Notes under the pieces: generated by a model | Databases searched by the model: none | The model's input: only the letters and a program-made list of their open reading frames with translations | Told to the model about the DNA's origin: nothing | DNA from: Pseudoalteromonas viridis | GTDB lineage: Bacteria > Pseudomonadota > Gammaproteobacteria > Enterobacterales > Alteromonadaceae | DNA: 64,000 bases | Reading direction: 5' to 3' | Assembly: GCF_017742995.1 (NCBI RefSeq) | Contig: NZ_CP072425.1 | Coordinates: 1,798,001 to 1,862,000 of the forward strand | In this document: one piece after another, positions 1-10,120 of the stretch | Numbering within the stretch: position 1 is the stretch's first letter | Layout of the letters: every line of letters starts with the position of its first letter | Translations under genes and position numbers: made by a program

Positions 1-1
1 G

Positions 2-169
2 ATCATCGCTGAACAAGGCGTTATCGGTAGCGGTACACCCGAGCAGATGCTCGCTCATGAATCCCCCCTGGTGCAGCAGTTTTTACAAGGCCACTCAGAT
101 GGACCGGTGCCGTTCCATTTTGATGCCGCACCTTATGAGGATGAGTTATTGGCAGGAGGAAGCCTTTGA
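2..169 (+). CDS. mlaF: MlaF, phospholipid ABC transporter ATPase (C-terminal end only)
   Basis: Partial gene cut by the window start; 55 codons of the C-terminus remain, in frame 2, ending with TGA at 167-169. The peptide carries the GTPEQML-type segment that follows the H-loop in ABC ATPases. None of the nucleotide-binding motifs lie inside the window, so the identification rests on this tail and on direct coupling to mlaE, whose ATG overlaps the stop by one base (TGATG). MlaF powers the inner-membrane MlaFEDB complex, which moves phospholipids between the inner membrane and the periplasmic carrier MlaC. Confidence comes mainly from the conserved mlaFEDCB order. Confidence 0.85.
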   Translation: MIAEQGVIGSGTPEQMLAHESPLVQQFLQGHSDGPVPFHFDAAPYEDELLAGGSL

Positions 170-945
170 TGGATTTTTTACAGCAGTTAGGCCATAAGAC
201 GCTGAGCCGTTTTGCGTCGCTGGGCCGGGCAACCAGGATGTTACTGGGAGCGCTGTGCAGTATGCCCAATTTCAGAAAAGGCGGTCCTTTACTGGTTCGT
301 CAACTGTATATGGTGGGTCATCAGTCTTTGCTCATTATTATGGTATCTGGCTTATTTATCGGCATGGTACTGGCGCTGCAGGGCTATACGGTGCTGGTCG
401 ATTATGGCGCAGAGGATAGTTTGGGGCCGCTGGTCGCGCTGAGCTTGTTACGTGAGCTTGGGCCTGTGGTAACCGCCTTGCTGTTTGCCGGTCGGGCGGG
501 CAGTGCGCTGACCGCGGAAATTGGTTTGATGAAGGCGACAGAGCAGCTGTCGAGCCTTGAAATGATGGCGATTGACCCATTAAAACGTGTTATTTCACCG
601 CGCTTTTGGGCTGGTTTTATCAGTATGCCATTACTTGCGCTGATTTTCTCCGCCATTGCTATTCTCGGTGCACACCTGGTCGGTGTTGACTGGCTGGGTG
701 TCGATTCAGGCAGTTTCTGGTCCATTATGCAATCTCAGGTGTCGTTTGAGCAGGATATTGTCAATGGCCTGATTAAAAGTTTTGTATTTGCGCTGATTGT
801 GACCTGGATTGCGCTATATAAAGGGTATGACTGTATCCCAACGTCCGAGGGGATCAGTAAAGCCACCACAGAAACGGTGGTTCATTCTTCTCTTGCTGTT
901 CTGGGCTTCGACTTTGTTCTGACAGCAGTGATGTTTTCAAGTTAA
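169..945 (+). CDS. mlaE: MlaE, phospholipid ABC transporter permease
   Basis: 258-residue integral membrane protein of the MlaE permease family. It has a long hydrophobic stretch from about residue 45, the conserved [18 protein letters not shown] segment near residue 90, and a C-terminal hydrophobic region. The length matches the family (about 260). ATG at 169 overlaps the mlaF stop; a TTG three bases earlier is possible but less likely. MlaE forms the membrane core of the MlaFEDB complex in the inner membrane, through which phospholipid passes between MlaD and the bilayer. It is the second gene of mlaFEDCB and is probably translationally coupled to mlaF. Confidence 0.97.
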   Translation: MDFLQQLGHKTLSRFASLGRATRMLLGALCSMPNFRKGGPLLVRQLYMVGHQSLLIIMVSGLFIGMVLALQGYTVLVDYGAEDSLGPLVALSLLRELGPVVTALLFAGRAGSALTAEIGLMKATEQLSSLEMMAIDPLKRVISPRFWAGFISMPLLALIFSAIAILGAHLVGVDWLGVDSGSFWSIMQSQVSFEQDIVNGLIKSFVFALIVTWIALYKGYDCIPTSEGISKATTETVVHSSLAVLGFDFVLTAVMFSS

Positions 946-959
946 GGGTTTGTAGAAAC

Positions 960-1505
960 ATGAATACACGGAAAATAGAAATACTTGTCGGCCTGTTCGT
1001 TGCTTTAGGCGTGGCCGCCTTTGTAATGCTGGCACTGAAAGTGGCCAATGCAGGGATCAGCGGAAATGGCGAAACCTACACCCTGGAGGCTAAGTTCGAC
1101 AATATCGGTTCACTTAAAACCCGAGCGCCCATCAAAGTGGGTGGTGTTGTGATCGGCCGCGTTGAAGGGATCCGCATCCACCCTCAAGAGTTCGTGCCGG
1201 TTGTCAGCATGAGCATTGACAGACACTATGAGTGTCAGTTCTCAGATACCACCTCGGTCTCTATCCTGACGTCAGGCATTCTGGGTGAGCAATATCTGGG
1301 TATTTCTCCGGTGATTGCGTCCAAATCGGCCAAGCAGAGCTGTCTGGGGCAAGAAGTGGTCAGTAATGATGAGCTGGATCTGGGTGAGCTATTTGGCGTT
1401 GAAAGCGCGGCACTCAAAGATGGTGACATGATCACAGATACTAAGTCGGCTCTGGTTCTGGAAGAACTGATTGGCCAATTCCTGTTTAATCAAAGTAGTG
1501 AGTAA
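960..1505 (+). CDS. mlaD: MlaD, phospholipid-binding MCE-domain protein
   Basis: 181-residue protein, close to the length of E. coli MlaD (183). An N-terminal transmembrane helix (about residues 7-27) is followed by a single MCE domain (about 38-120) with the family pattern of FDNIGSLKTRAPIKVGGVVI and a hydrophobic ILGEQYLGI loop. MlaD forms a hexameric ring anchored in the inner membrane that passes lipids between MlaC and MlaE. Its start lies 14 bases after the mlaE stop and mlaC follows 5 bases after its end, so it is in the same transcript. Confidence 0.97.
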   Translation: MNTRKIEILVGLFVALGVAAFVMLALKVANAGISGNGETYTLEAKFDNIGSLKTRAPIKVGGVVIGRVEGIRIHPQEFVPVVSMSIDRHYECQFSDTTSVSILTSGILGEQYLGISPVIASKSAKQSCLGQEVVSNDELDLGELFGVESAALKDGDMITDTKSALVLEELIGQFLFNQSSE

Positions 1506-1510
1506 TAACC

Positions 1511-2194
1511 ATGATGGCGAAAGTTTTGGGTTTCTTCGCAAGTGTTTTTCTGATTGTACTTGCAAACACAGCGTCAGCCAGTGAAGTGGACATGACCAAC
1601 CCTTACACTATGGTGCAACAAGTTGCAGATAACACCTTTAAACGTGTGACCAAAGATCAGAAAATGATCGCGCAGGACAAAGAGCACCTGCGGGTGATCG
1701 TTGAAGAAGAGCTGCTGCCGTATATTGATTATAAATATGCCGCCTATCGTGTGCTGGGCAGCCACATTCAGAAAGTTCGTAATATTGAAGACAAAGAAGA
1801 AAAGCGTCAGGCCATTGAGCACATTCGCACTTTCATTGATGTCTTTAAGTCTTACCTGGTTGCAACCTATGCAGGGGTGTTCACGCAGTACACCGACCAG
1901 ACCGTTGAGTTTGAACCGGCGCGCGACGCTGATGATGATAAAATTGCGATAGTCAAAACCAAGATTGTCGAAGCGGGTAAACCGGATATCAAGATCGATT
2001 TTAAAGTACGTCGTGATAGTAATGGTGAGTGGCGAGCCTTTGATATGATGGCAGAAGGGATCAGCCTGCTCGATGCCAAACAATCTGAGCTGCACGGTAT
2101 TTTACGTCAGCAGGGGATTGAGCGCGTGATTGAGTTACTGGACAAGAAAAGCAAACTGCCAGTGCAGTTTCGAGGTGACGACGGTAATGCCTAA
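1511..2194 (+). CDS. mlaC: MlaC, periplasmic phospholipid carrier
   Basis: 227 residues starting MMAKVLGFFASVFLIVLANT, with a Sec signal peptide likely cut after the TASA segment around residue 24. The mature part has the MlaC/Ttg2D family pattern: an N-terminal helix pair, the EEELLPYIDYKYAAYRVLG segment near residue 68, and a C-terminal sheet with DFKVRRDSNGEWRAFDM. MlaC shuttles phospholipid across the periplasm between the outer-membrane MlaA-porin complex and MlaFEDB. The second ATG at 1514 is an equally possible start. The last codons overlap the mlaB start. Confidence 0.96.
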   Translation: MMAKVLGFFASVFLIVLANTASASEVDMTNPYTMVQQVADNTFKRVTKDQKMIAQDKEHLRVIVEEELLPYIDYKYAAYRVLGSHIQKVRNIEDKEEKRQAIEHIRTFIDVFKSYLVATYAGVFTQYTDQTVEFEPARDADDDKIAIVKTKIVEAGKPDIKIDFKVRRDSNGEWRAFDMMAEGISLLDAKQSELHGILRQQGIERVIELLDKKSKLPVQFRGDDGNA

Positions 2195-2480
2195 TTTGCA
2201 ACTTACTAAGCCTTCGGCCGACACAGTCGCGGTCGTTGGCGAGCTCACACGAGATAGCCTGACAAATGAATCGCTTCTTAACCAGTTGCTAGAAAATGCG
2301 CAGTCAGTCCTGTATTTTGACCTTTCTGAGGTATCCAGGGTTGACACCGCGGGCTTAGCTTGGTTAATTCACTCTTTAGGCAAATTAAAGCAGCAAGACG
2401 TACGTCTTGAGTTAAAAAATGTGCCTGACCAGCTACAAAATTTGATGGCGCTGGGTCAGGTCAGTAACCTATTTGAGTGA
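2187..2480 (+). CDS. mlaB: MlaB, STAS-domain subunit of the Mla transporter
   Basis: 97-residue STAS-domain protein. The ATG at 2187 overlaps the last eight bases of mlaC and gives MPNLQLTKPS as the N-terminus, the expected length for MlaB; the longer in-frame extension lies wholly inside mlaC and is rejected. The SRVDTAGLAWL motif is the conserved STAS loop, and its Thr corresponds to the residue important for MlaB function in E. coli. MlaB binds MlaF on the cytoplasmic side and supports assembly and activity of the complex. It is the last mla gene of the operon before ibaG. Confidence 0.95.
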   Translation: MPNLQLTKPSADTVAVVGELTRDSLTNESLLNQLLENAQSVLYFDLSEVSRVDTAGLAWLIHSLGKLKQQDVRLELKNVPDQLQNLMALGQVSNLFE

Positions 2481-2485
2481 GTCCA

Positions 2486-2743
2486 ATGGAAACAAACCAA
2501 GTCGAAGCTTTACTACAAGAAGCGCTGGAACTTGACGAAGTCAAAGTTAAATCAGAAGGCAGTCATTACGAAGTCATCGCAGTGGGCGACTGCTTCGAAG
2601 ATTTGCGCCGGGTTAAGCGCGAGCAAATGGTCTATGCTCCGCTGATGGAAGTGATTAAAGATGGCACTATCCACGCCGTCAGCATTAAAGCCTTTACGCC
2701 AACTGAGTGGCAACGCGAGCGCAAATTTATCTTACCTCAATAA
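2486..2743 (+). CDS. ibaG: IbaG, BolA-family protein
   Basis: 85-residue BolA/IbaG family protein (METNQVEALL start). The region with SEGSHYEVIAVGDCF and the C-terminal helix with HAVSIKAFTP match the family, including the conserved His. BolA-type proteins partner with monothiol glutaredoxins in iron-sulfur cluster trafficking; IbaG is linked to acid stress in E. coli. The start at ATG 2486 is preferred over a GTG at 2477 that overlaps the mlaB stop. The position between mlaB and murA is the usual place for this gene in gammaproteobacteria. Confidence 0.95.
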   Translation: METNQVEALLQEALELDEVKVKSEGSHYEVIAVGDCFEDLRRVKREQMVYAPLMEVIKDGTIHAVSIKAFTPTEWQRERKFILPQ

Positions 2744-4021
<1,278 letters not shown>

Positions 4022-4034
4022 AAAATGATAACGA

Positions 4035-4063
4035 ATAAAAAAGCGAGCTGAGCTCGCTTTTTT
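4035..4063. terminator. Bidirectional rho-independent terminator, murA/degS
   Basis: A GC-rich stem (GCGAG paired with CTCGC around a CTGAG loop) is flanked by an A-run upstream and a T-run downstream, so it can stop transcription in both directions. It lies between the convergent ends of murA and degS. Confidence 0.9.
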
Positions 4064-4085
4064 ATTGCTTCAATTTCTTGCCTGG

Positions 4086-5168
4086 TTAATAAATCGGCGT
4101 TTCCAGTTCAGCCACTTCCACCATAAAGGTAAGGTGGCGATCACCCCGGTAGACTTCAAATTCCAGTTGGGTTCCCGGTGCTGTGTTGCCTATCTTACGC
4201 AGGGTCTGCTGTGGGTTTTTCACCGGTTCACCGGCGACTTTGGTGACAATGTCATTTTCCTTCATACCAGCTTGCCAGGCCGGACCCAGTGGGTCTAGGT
4301 CGCTGATCCGTAAGCCGACTATGGTGGTGTACACATTGGTGACTTCCTGCCCGGTATTGTCGACCGGTGTGCCTCTGAATCCCAGATAGCCGCGGATCAC
4401 CCGGCCATCTTTGATCAGCTTGGCCATCACGTCTTTGGCCAGGGAGTAGGGCACAGCAAACGAAATGCCCTGGATATCAATATTGTATCGGGCTCTGAAT
4501 TGGGCCGATGTAATCCCCACCAGATCGCCATTGGAGTTCACCAGTGCGCCGCCTGAGTTACCCATATTTACAGCCGCATCCATTTGCAGCAGGCTATTGT
4601 ACTGACTGTCGGTCAGAGTCTGCTTACCTGTGGCACTAATGATCCCCTGCGTGATGGTTTGTCCCAGGTTCAGCGGGTTGCCGATGGCCAGCACTACATC
4701 GCCCACTTGCGGGTTAAAGGCATCGTCAACCGGGATCACGGGGAGGTGTTCCGCCTTGATTTTTAACAGTGCCAGATCGGTGATGGTGTCATATCCCACC
4801 AACTGCACTTCGTTAAATAACCGGCCATCCGGTAGCAGCACAATGATCTGATCGGCATTATTGACGACATGATAGTTCGTCAGGATATAGCCTTCAGGGC
4901 TCATGATCACACCGGAGCCCAGCTCCTGAACCGTATTTTGTCGTTTGAATCTCGGCTGATTGCTAAAGCTTTCTGAAAAAATCGATACCACAGCCGGGGC
5001 TGCGCGGTTTACACCAGACGCAAAGCTCATATGCTGAGCGGTGTAATGGCTTTTCAGTTCGAGACGCAGGGCATTTTGCCGCAACTCGGGTGTGAACCAG
5101 ATAATAATCAATGCCAGACCTAAGCCAATAAAGACTGGCGGGATAATGAGCTTGAGTAATTTAAACAC
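4086..5168 (-). CDS. degS: DegS, membrane-anchored serine protease of the sigma-E pathway
   Basis: 360 residues. One N-terminal membrane helix (about residues 7-25) anchors the protein, followed by a trypsin-like domain with catalytic His100 (TNYHVV), Asp131 (TDLALL) and Ser205 (GNSGGAL), then a single PDZ domain (about 260-355). A single PDZ domain plus membrane anchor separates DegS from DegQ/DegP. In the family, the PDZ domain senses unfolded outer-membrane porin C-termini and the protease cuts RseA to release sigma-E. It lies downstream of degQ in the same direction, but a terminator at 5264-5293 separates them. Confidence 0.96.
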   Translation of the reverse strand: MFKLLKLIIPPVFIGLGLALIIIWFTPELRQNALRLELKSHYTAQHMSFASGVNRAAPAVVSIFSESFSNQPRFKRQNTVQELGSGVIMSPEGYILTNYHVVNNADQIIVLLPDGRLFNEVQLVGYDTITDLALLKIKAEHLPVIPVDDAFNPQVGDVVLAIGNPLNLGQTITQGIISATGKQTLTDSQYNSLLQMDAAVNMGNSGGALVNSNGDLVGITSAQFRARYNIDIQGISFAVPYSLAKDVMAKLIKDGRVIRGYLGFRGTPVDNTGQEVTNVYTTIVGLRISDLDPLGPAWQAGMKENDIVTKVAGEPVKNPQQTLRKIGNTAPGTQLEFEVYRGDRHLTFMVEVAELETPIY

Positions 5169-5263
5169 GGTTATTTTTGTCTAGTTATCAGTGTAGAGCG
5201 TAATGATGGCATAATTGATACCAATCTGCATTAATGTGTTACTCATTGGTGTGGTTAGATATA

Positions 5264-5293
5264 AAAACACAGCGACCATGGCCGCTGTGTTTT
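5264..5293 (-). terminator. Rho-independent terminator of degQ
   Basis: An 11-base perfect stem (AAAACACAGCG with CGCTGTGTTTT) closes an 8-base loop, with further T residues following on the minus strand. It lies just downstream of the degQ stop and upstream of degS. Confidence 0.88.
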
Positions 5294-5328
5294 GGATTGC
5301 TCAAATTAAATCAGATGCGTGTTGTGGG

Positions 5329-6681
5329 TTACTGGATGAGGTAGAACACCGAATCACGTCCGCGTTTGATACCCAGCACAATGTTGCCCTGAATGTCGTC
5401 AATCAGGCGCTTCATATCCCGCACCGAGGCAACACGCTGACGGTTGACCTGCATAATGACATCGCCTTCTTGCAAACCGACTCGGGCAGCGGGCGAGCGC
5501 TCTTCAACAGAGACAACCACAATGCCCTGATTACCATTACGTTCGCCACTCTCAAGTACCGCGCCTTGCAGACTGGGGTGAATGCGGTCTGCTTCGGCGC
5601 GCTGCTCACTCTGGCCTTTTAACTCGACATTTAGCGTACGCGTGTCTCCGTCGCGATAAATCTCGATTTTGACCTTTTTGCCTTCGCCCAGCGTTGCTAT
5701 CTTGCCGCGTAATTCCTCAAAGCTCTCTATCTTGTCGCCATTGAGCGCGATGATCACATCATTCGCTTTAATGCCGGCTTCATCGGCGGCGGAGTCTTTA
5801 ACCACTTCCTGCACAAAAGCACCTTGCTTAACATCAAAGCCCTGTGCTTTGGCCAGGCCAGCATCCAGTGTACGACCCCGGATCCCCAGTGAGCCACGAC
5901 GTACCTGACCATATTCAATGATCTGGTCGACCAGGTTTTTCATCATATTCGAGGGAATGGCAAATCCGATCCCAACGTTGCCGCCCGAAGCGCCGAGGAT
6001 AGCGGTATTGATCCCGATAAGCTCACCACGCAGGTTGACCAGTGCACCACCTGAGTTACCCTGGTTAATGGCAGCATCGGTCTGGATAAAGTCTTCATAA
6101 CCCTCAATGTTGAGGCCACTGCGGCCCAGTGCACTGACAATCCCAGAGGTCACAGTGTGGCTCAGGCCAAACGGGTTACCGATGGCGACCGAGAAGTCAC
6201 CTACCCTGAGCTGATCAGAGTCTGCCAATTTCACGGCAGTGAGATCTTCGCCCTCGATTTGCAGTAGTGCGATGTCGGATTCTTTGTCTGCGCCAACCAG
6301 CTCTGCTTTAAACTCCCGGCCATCTTTGAGGGTGACCACGATATTGTCGGCTTCGTCGATAACGTGGTTGTTAGTCACCACGTACCCTTCGTCTGCATCA
6401 ATGATGACACCAGAACCTAAGCCACTGAAAGGACGTTTCTGAGAGCGTGGGGCAGGGTTACCAAAAAAGAAATCAAATGGATCAACGCGTCGGCGTACTT
6501 CTTTTGCCCCGGAAACCTGAATACTGACCACCCCGGGGGTGACCTTTTCCAGCATCGGAGCCAGGGTGGGCAGCTGCTGGCCATCCACGGCGACAGGCAA
6601 GCGCGCATGGCTGGTTTCGGGTAATAAGAATAAGCTTGAAGAAAGTAGCGCTGCGGTAAGTAATGATAATTTCAGTTTCAT
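5329..6681 (-). CDS. degQ: DegQ/HtrA-family periplasmic serine protease
   Basis: 450 residues with a Sec signal peptide (cleavage likely after the SHA around residue 26), a trypsin-like domain with His106, Asp136 and Ser210 (QGNSGGAL), and two PDZ domains (about 265-350 and 365-450). The two PDZ domains and a length near 450 fit DegQ, the housekeeping periplasmic quality-control protease and chaperone, better than DegP, although sequence alone cannot fully separate them. Its location beside degS matches the degQ-degS order of E. coli. The start has AGGAG a few bases upstream. Confidence 0.95.
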   Translation of the reverse strand: MKLKLSLLTAALLSSSLFLLPETSHARLPVAVDGQQLPTLAPMLEKVTPGVVSIQVSGAKEVRRRVDPFDFFFGNPAPRSQKRPFSGLGSGVIIDADEGYVVTNNHVIDEADNIVVTLKDGREFKAELVGADKESDIALLQIEGEDLTAVKLADSDQLRVGDFSVAIGNPFGLSHTVTSGIVSALGRSGLNIEGYEDFIQTDAAINQGNSGGALVNLRGELIGINTAILGASGGNVGIGFAIPSNMMKNLVDQIIEYGQVRRGSLGIRGRTLDAGLAKAQGFDVKQGAFVQEVVKDSAADEAGIKANDVIIALNGDKIESFEELRGKIATLGEGKKVKIEIYRDGDTRTLNVELKGQSEQRAEADRIHPSLQGAVLESGERNGNQGIVVVSVEERSPAARVGLQEGDVIMQVNRQRVASVRDMKRLIDDIQGNIVLGIKRGRDSVFYLIQ

Positions 6682-6791
6682 AGTGGTGGAATTCTCCTGG
6701 AAACAGCGTTAGTCCGTTGGGCGGCGCACATTCGCGCACCACCCGTTATTCAATTGCTATTTCTACAGACTATGGGGTCAAAAAAAGTTCA

Positions 6792-7244
6792 TCAAGAGGC
6801 TTTTAATTGCTCACTTTGTGACCCTTCTCCTTTAAACAGGCCGCTTTCTCCCTCAACGTAATCACTCGGTGGCGCGTCGTGGGTATGTTCACTGGCACGG
6901 CGTTTTTCATCACGCATGTGCAGTGAAGCGTGCAGCTGCTCGGTGGTTTCTTTAGAGAAGAAAGGTTCACTTGGCAGCGATTTTTCCTGGCTGAGGAGCT
7001 GTTTGCCTTCTTCAAAGTGGCGGTTCAGCAGGGTGTAGTTTTCCTCCAGCTTGGCCATCAATTTTTTGCTGTCTGCCAGATGATCACTGACATCCTGGCG
7101 ATATTGTTCTAATGCATGCTGCGCTTCTTGCGCTTGTTGTTCCAGCTCATCATGCTTGAAGCGTTTTTTAGTCAGTAATGTGCCCGCGAAGAAAGCAGCG
7201 ATTGCGACTATTACAAGGATCCCGAACCAGGCGATTGTTGTCAT
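6792..7244 (-). CDS. zapG: ZapG (YhcB, DUF1043) inner-membrane division/envelope factor
   Basis: 150 residues. A single N-terminal membrane helix (about residues 4-22) is followed by a Lys/Arg patch and a long coiled coil (about 30-95) rich in Glu, Gln and Leu, then a disordered acidic tail. This is the YhcB/DUF1043 pattern. In E. coli the protein interacts with divisome and elongasome components at the inner membrane. It is divergent from zapE across 140 bases, the common arrangement in this class, and lies upstream of degQ in the same direction. Confidence 0.9.
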   Translation of the reverse strand: MTTIAWFGILVIVAIAAFFAGTLLTKKRFKHDELEQQAQEAQHALEQYRQDVSDHLADSKKLMAKLEENYTLLNRHFEEGKQLLSQEKSLPSEPFFSKETTEQLHASLHMRDEKRRASEHTHDAPPSDYVEGESGLFKGEGSQSEQLKAS

Positions 7245-7384
7245 AAAGTACTCCTGTTGATGGTGTCACCTGATGGCACACCGAATGCAAAAAAATAATC
7301 GACTTCGATAGCTTAAATATACGCTGAGTTTCGATGCGTGTTAATATAGCGGGTAAATAAAACTGCTCTTCGACAATAAAAAAG

Positions 7385-8482
7385 ATGATGACGCCCTGGG
7401 AAAAGTACCAACAAGACTTACAGCGTGATGATTTTCACTATGACAGCGCACAGGAAAATGCCGTCAGGCACCTGCAAAGATTGTATGACGACCTGATCAA
7501 CCAAGTGCCGGTCAAAAAAAGCCTGCTGGGTAGCCTGTTTGGCCTGAAGAAAACACCTCAGCCCAAAGTCAAAGGGCTCTATTTTTGGGGCGGGGTCGGG
7601 CGTGGTAAAACCTATCTGGTTGATACGTTTTATGAGGCTTTACCGACGGAGCGTAAAATGCGGGTGCATTTCCACCGGTTTATGCACCGTGTGCACGATG
7701 AGTTAAAAAAACTCAAAGAGGTGAAAAATCCGCTGGAAGTTGTTGCGGATATTTTTAAGGCTGAGACGGATATCATCTGTTTTGATGAGTTTTTTGTCCA
7801 GGACATTACCGACGCCATGTTGCTGGGCGGTTTGATGGAAGCCTTGTTTGAACGAGGCATCGTGCTGGTCGCCACGTCCAATATCATTCCGGACGAACTC
7901 TATCGCAATGGTTTGCAGCGCGCGCGCTTTTTACCGGCCATTGCACTGGTGAATGAAAACACCGACGTGGTCAATGTGGATTCGGGGATCGACTATCGTC
8001 TGCGTACCTTAGAGCAGGCCGAAATATTCCACAGCCCGCTGGGCAAAGAAGCCGATGACAATCTGTTTGAGTACTTCGATAAGCTCTCGCCTGAACCCGG
8101 TAAACTGAACGAGCCAATTGAGATTGAAGGGCGCCTGATCCAGACTCGTAAAGTATCTGACTGCATTGTCATGTTTGACTTTAGTGCCTTGTGCGAAACC
8201 GCACGCTCTCAGGTCGATTACATGGAGATCAGTCGATTGTATAACACCGTTATCTTATCGGATGTAAAACAGATGGGGCAGAACAACGATGATGCGGCAA
8301 GACGCTTTATTGCGCTGGTAGATGAATTCTATGAGCGCAATGTGACGCTTATCATCTCCGCAGAGGCGCCGATCACACAGCTGTATACCGACGGTACACT
8401 GAACTTTGAGTTTAAACGCTGTATCAGCCGCTTACAGGAAATGCAGTCGCTGGAGTATCTCGCCCGTGAGCACCTTGCATAA
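7385..8482 (+). CDS. zapE: ZapE, AFG1-family cell division ATPase
   Basis: 365 residues, AFG1/ZapE P-loop ATPase. Walker A is GGVGRGKT (about residue 69) and Walker B is IICFDEF (about 133); a sensor-like VATSN follows at about 163. ZapE is a cytoplasmic ATPase associated with the Z-ring in E. coli and needed under some stress conditions. Two ATGs lie in tandem (7385 and 7388) and the ribosome site is weak, so the exact start is open by one codon. The gene ends inside a triplicated 11-bp repeat, before the rplM promoter. Confidence 0.95.
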   Translation: MMTPWEKYQQDLQRDDFHYDSAQENAVRHLQRLYDDLINQVPVKKSLLGSLFGLKKTPQPKVKGLYFWGGVGRGKTYLVDTFYEALPTERKMRVHFHRFMHRVHDELKKLKEVKNPLEVVADIFKAETDIICFDEFFVQDITDAMLLGGLMEALFERGIVLVATSNIIPDELYRNGLQRARFLPAIALVNENTDVVNVDSGIDYRLRTLEQAEIFHSPLGKEADDNLFEYFDKLSPEPGKLNEPIEIEGRLIQTRKVSDCIVMFDFSALCETARSQVDYMEISRLYNTVILSDVKQMGQNNDDAARRFIALVDEFYERNVTLIISAEAPITQLYTDGTLNFEFKRCISRLQEMQSLEYLAREHLA

Positions 8483-8511
8483 TGCGTACATAATGCGTAC
8501 ATAATGTATGC
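8479..8511 (+). repeat. Three tandem copies of an 11-bp unit at the zapE 3' end
   Basis: ATAATGCGTAC occurs at 8479-8489 and 8490-8500, then a diverged copy ATAATGTATGC at 8501-8511. The zapE stop codon lies in the first copy. Copy number could vary by slippage without changing the protein. Confidence 0.8.
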
Positions 8512-8620
8512 ATAACCCATGCATTGTGCCTTAAAACTGGCTATTCACACCTATTTCAGAGAATGGCATGTTTTTTGTGGAAAAAACAGCCATCCCCTAG
8601 CATCGTGGCAAAACCCTTGC

Positions 8621-8626
8621 TATAAT
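8621..8626 (+). promoter_or_regulatory. Probable -10 element of the rplM-rpsI promoter
   Basis: A consensus TATAAT is followed by a GC-rich discriminator (CCGCGGCC), typical of promoters under stringent control. I found no good -35 element at the usual spacing. Confidence 0.55.
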
Positions 8627-8633
8627 CCGCGGC

Positions 8634-8785
8634 CTGCCACGTTGCGTTACTATTGCCCTCGTCGGCTTAGCCACTGACTTGAGCGGCAAAAAAGTCTTAA
8701 ACTCGAAGGGGTTAAAGCACCAAAAAGTAGAGCGGTAGTCATTCGGACTACCTGTGGTTTTAACTGAAAACTTTGGATTTTTATA
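8634..8785 (+). promoter_or_regulatory. Structured 5' leader of rplM (possible ribosomal protein autoregulation)
   Basis: About 150 untranslated bases separate the -10 box from rplM. The leader includes a clear hairpin at 8734-8752 (GGTAGTC, loop ATTCG, GACTACC) about 30 bases before the start codon. L13 operons of enterobacteria carry an autoregulatory leader; whether this one belongs to the same structural class cannot be decided by eye. Together with the promoter and the 11-bp repeats, this accounts for the 300-base gap after zapE. Confidence 0.5.
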
Positions 8786-9214
8786 ATGAAAACGTTTGTT
8801 GCTAAACCAGAAACTGTAAAACGTGACTGGTACGTAGTTGACGCTGAAGGTAAAACTTTAGGTCGCATTGCTACTGAAATCGCTTCTCGCCTACGCGGTA
8901 AGCATAAAGCTGAGTACACTCCACATGTTGACACTGGTGATTACATCATCGTTATCAACGCTGAGAAAGTTACTGTAACTGGTAACAAAGCTCAGGACAA
9001 AATGTACTATGCACACTCTGGTTACCCAGGTGGCCTTAAATCTGTAAACTTCGAAAAACTTCAAGCTAAAAAGCCTGAAATGATCATCGAAAAAGCAGTT
9101 AAAGGCATGTTACCTCGCGGTCCTCTGGGTCGTGAAATGTTCCGTAAACTGAAAGTTTACGCTGGTAACGAGCATAACCACGCGGCTCAACAGCCTCAGG
9201 TTCTAGACATTTAA
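8786..9214 (+). CDS. rplM: 50S ribosomal protein L13
   Basis: 142 residues, exactly the size of E. coli L13, starting [20 protein letters not shown]. The family motif MLPRGPLGR is present near residue 111. L13 is an early-assembly large-subunit protein that binds 23S rRNA. Codon use is strongly biased, as expected for a highly expressed gene. It is co-transcribed with rpsI, which starts 12 bases downstream behind AAGGAG. Confidence 0.99.
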   Translation: MKTFVAKPETVKRDWYVVDAEGKTLGRIATEIASRLRGKHKAEYTPHVDTGDYIIVINAEKVTVTGNKAQDKMYYAHSGYPGGLKSVNFEKLQAKKPEMIIEKAVKGMLPRGPLGREMFRKLKVYAGNEHNHAAQQPQVLDI

Positions 9215-9226
9215 GGAGCACTACTC

Positions 9227-9616
9227 ATGGCAAATCAATACTACGGTACAGGTCGTCGTAAAAGTTCAAGTGCTCGCGTATTCCTACGCCCAGGCACTGG
9301 CAACATCGTAATTAATCAGCGTTCTATCGAAGAGTACTTCGGTCGTGAAACTTCTCGCATGGTTGTTCGTCAGCCGCTTGAGCTAGTTGAAATGACAGAA
9401 AAGTTTGACCTATACATCACTGTTGCAGGTGGTGGTTCAACTGGTCAAGCTGGTGCTATCCGTCACGGTATCACTCGTGCACTAATGGAGTTTGACGAGT
9501 CACTACGTCCAACTCTACGTAAAGCTGGCTTTGTTACTCGCGATGCTCGTCAAGTTGAGCGTAAGAAAGTTGGTCTTAAGAAAGCACGTAAGAAGACTCA
9601 GTTCTCAAAACGTTAA
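9227..9616 (+). CDS. rpsI: 30S ribosomal protein S9
   Basis: 129 residues with the S9 N-terminal [15 protein letters not shown], the central [15 protein letters not shown] motif and the basic C-terminal tail ending FSKR, whose terminal Lys-Arg reaches the P-site tRNA in the ribosome. It is the second gene of the rplM-rpsI operon and is followed by a strong terminator. Confidence 0.99.
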   Translation: MANQYYGTGRRKSSSARVFLRPGTGNIVINQRSIEEYFGRETSRMVVRQPLELVEMTEKFDLYITVAGGGSTGQAGAIRHGITRALMEFDESLRPTLRKAGFVTRDARQVERKKVGLKKARKKTQFSKR

Positions 9617-9639
9617 TTTATTACGTTTCAGAATTGCAA

Positions 9640-9664
9640 AACCCAGCCTCGTGCTGGGTTTTTT
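9640..9664 (+). terminator. Rho-independent terminator of rplM-rpsI
   Basis: AACCCAGC pairs with GCTGGGTT around CTCGT and is followed by a run of T. Confidence 0.92.
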
Positions 9665-10120
9665 GTGTCTGGCAATATGTAAATCAGCGTACTTTTCACT
9701 GTCTATTTTTTTCCTCGTTCCCTGATCCAACCCCTCGACCAGATTTATGGTCAAAAAAGTTCAATAATTATAATAATTAGTCGAGTTCGGACGATATCTC
9801 GGCGCATTTTTTTGCTACAATTGCGGGGCAAGTAATGAGTCGCGAAAACACTGGTTAAATTTTGATAGCTCGCCTGCAGGGCTTGATCTTAGTCAGTGAA
9901 AGGTCGCGTATGACGTTTTATCATAGTAAATCGGCTTCATGCTCGAAGTAACCAATCCCCTAATATTCGTGGGTTTATTCGGGCATGGTGCTGGAATAAC
10001 CTTGTTTTAATCAAGGGATTTATTTATGATCGCGTCTATTTTGTAGTTTCTTAAAATTAACCTGCTGTAACTGATGTTCTCAATATAGCAAGTGTTGAGA
10101 ATCATAGTGGAGATAAGTGG
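9665..10120 (+). promoter_or_regulatory. Long upstream region of petABC
   Basis: 455 bases without a convincing gene. A possible -10 element TACAAT lies at 9816-9821 without a good -35. A perfect 7-base inverted repeat with an 11-base spacer (TTCTCAA at 10077-10083, TTGAGAA at 10095-10101) sits 20 bases before the petA start and could be an operator or a small hairpin. Only very short reading frames occur here. Confidence 0.4.
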
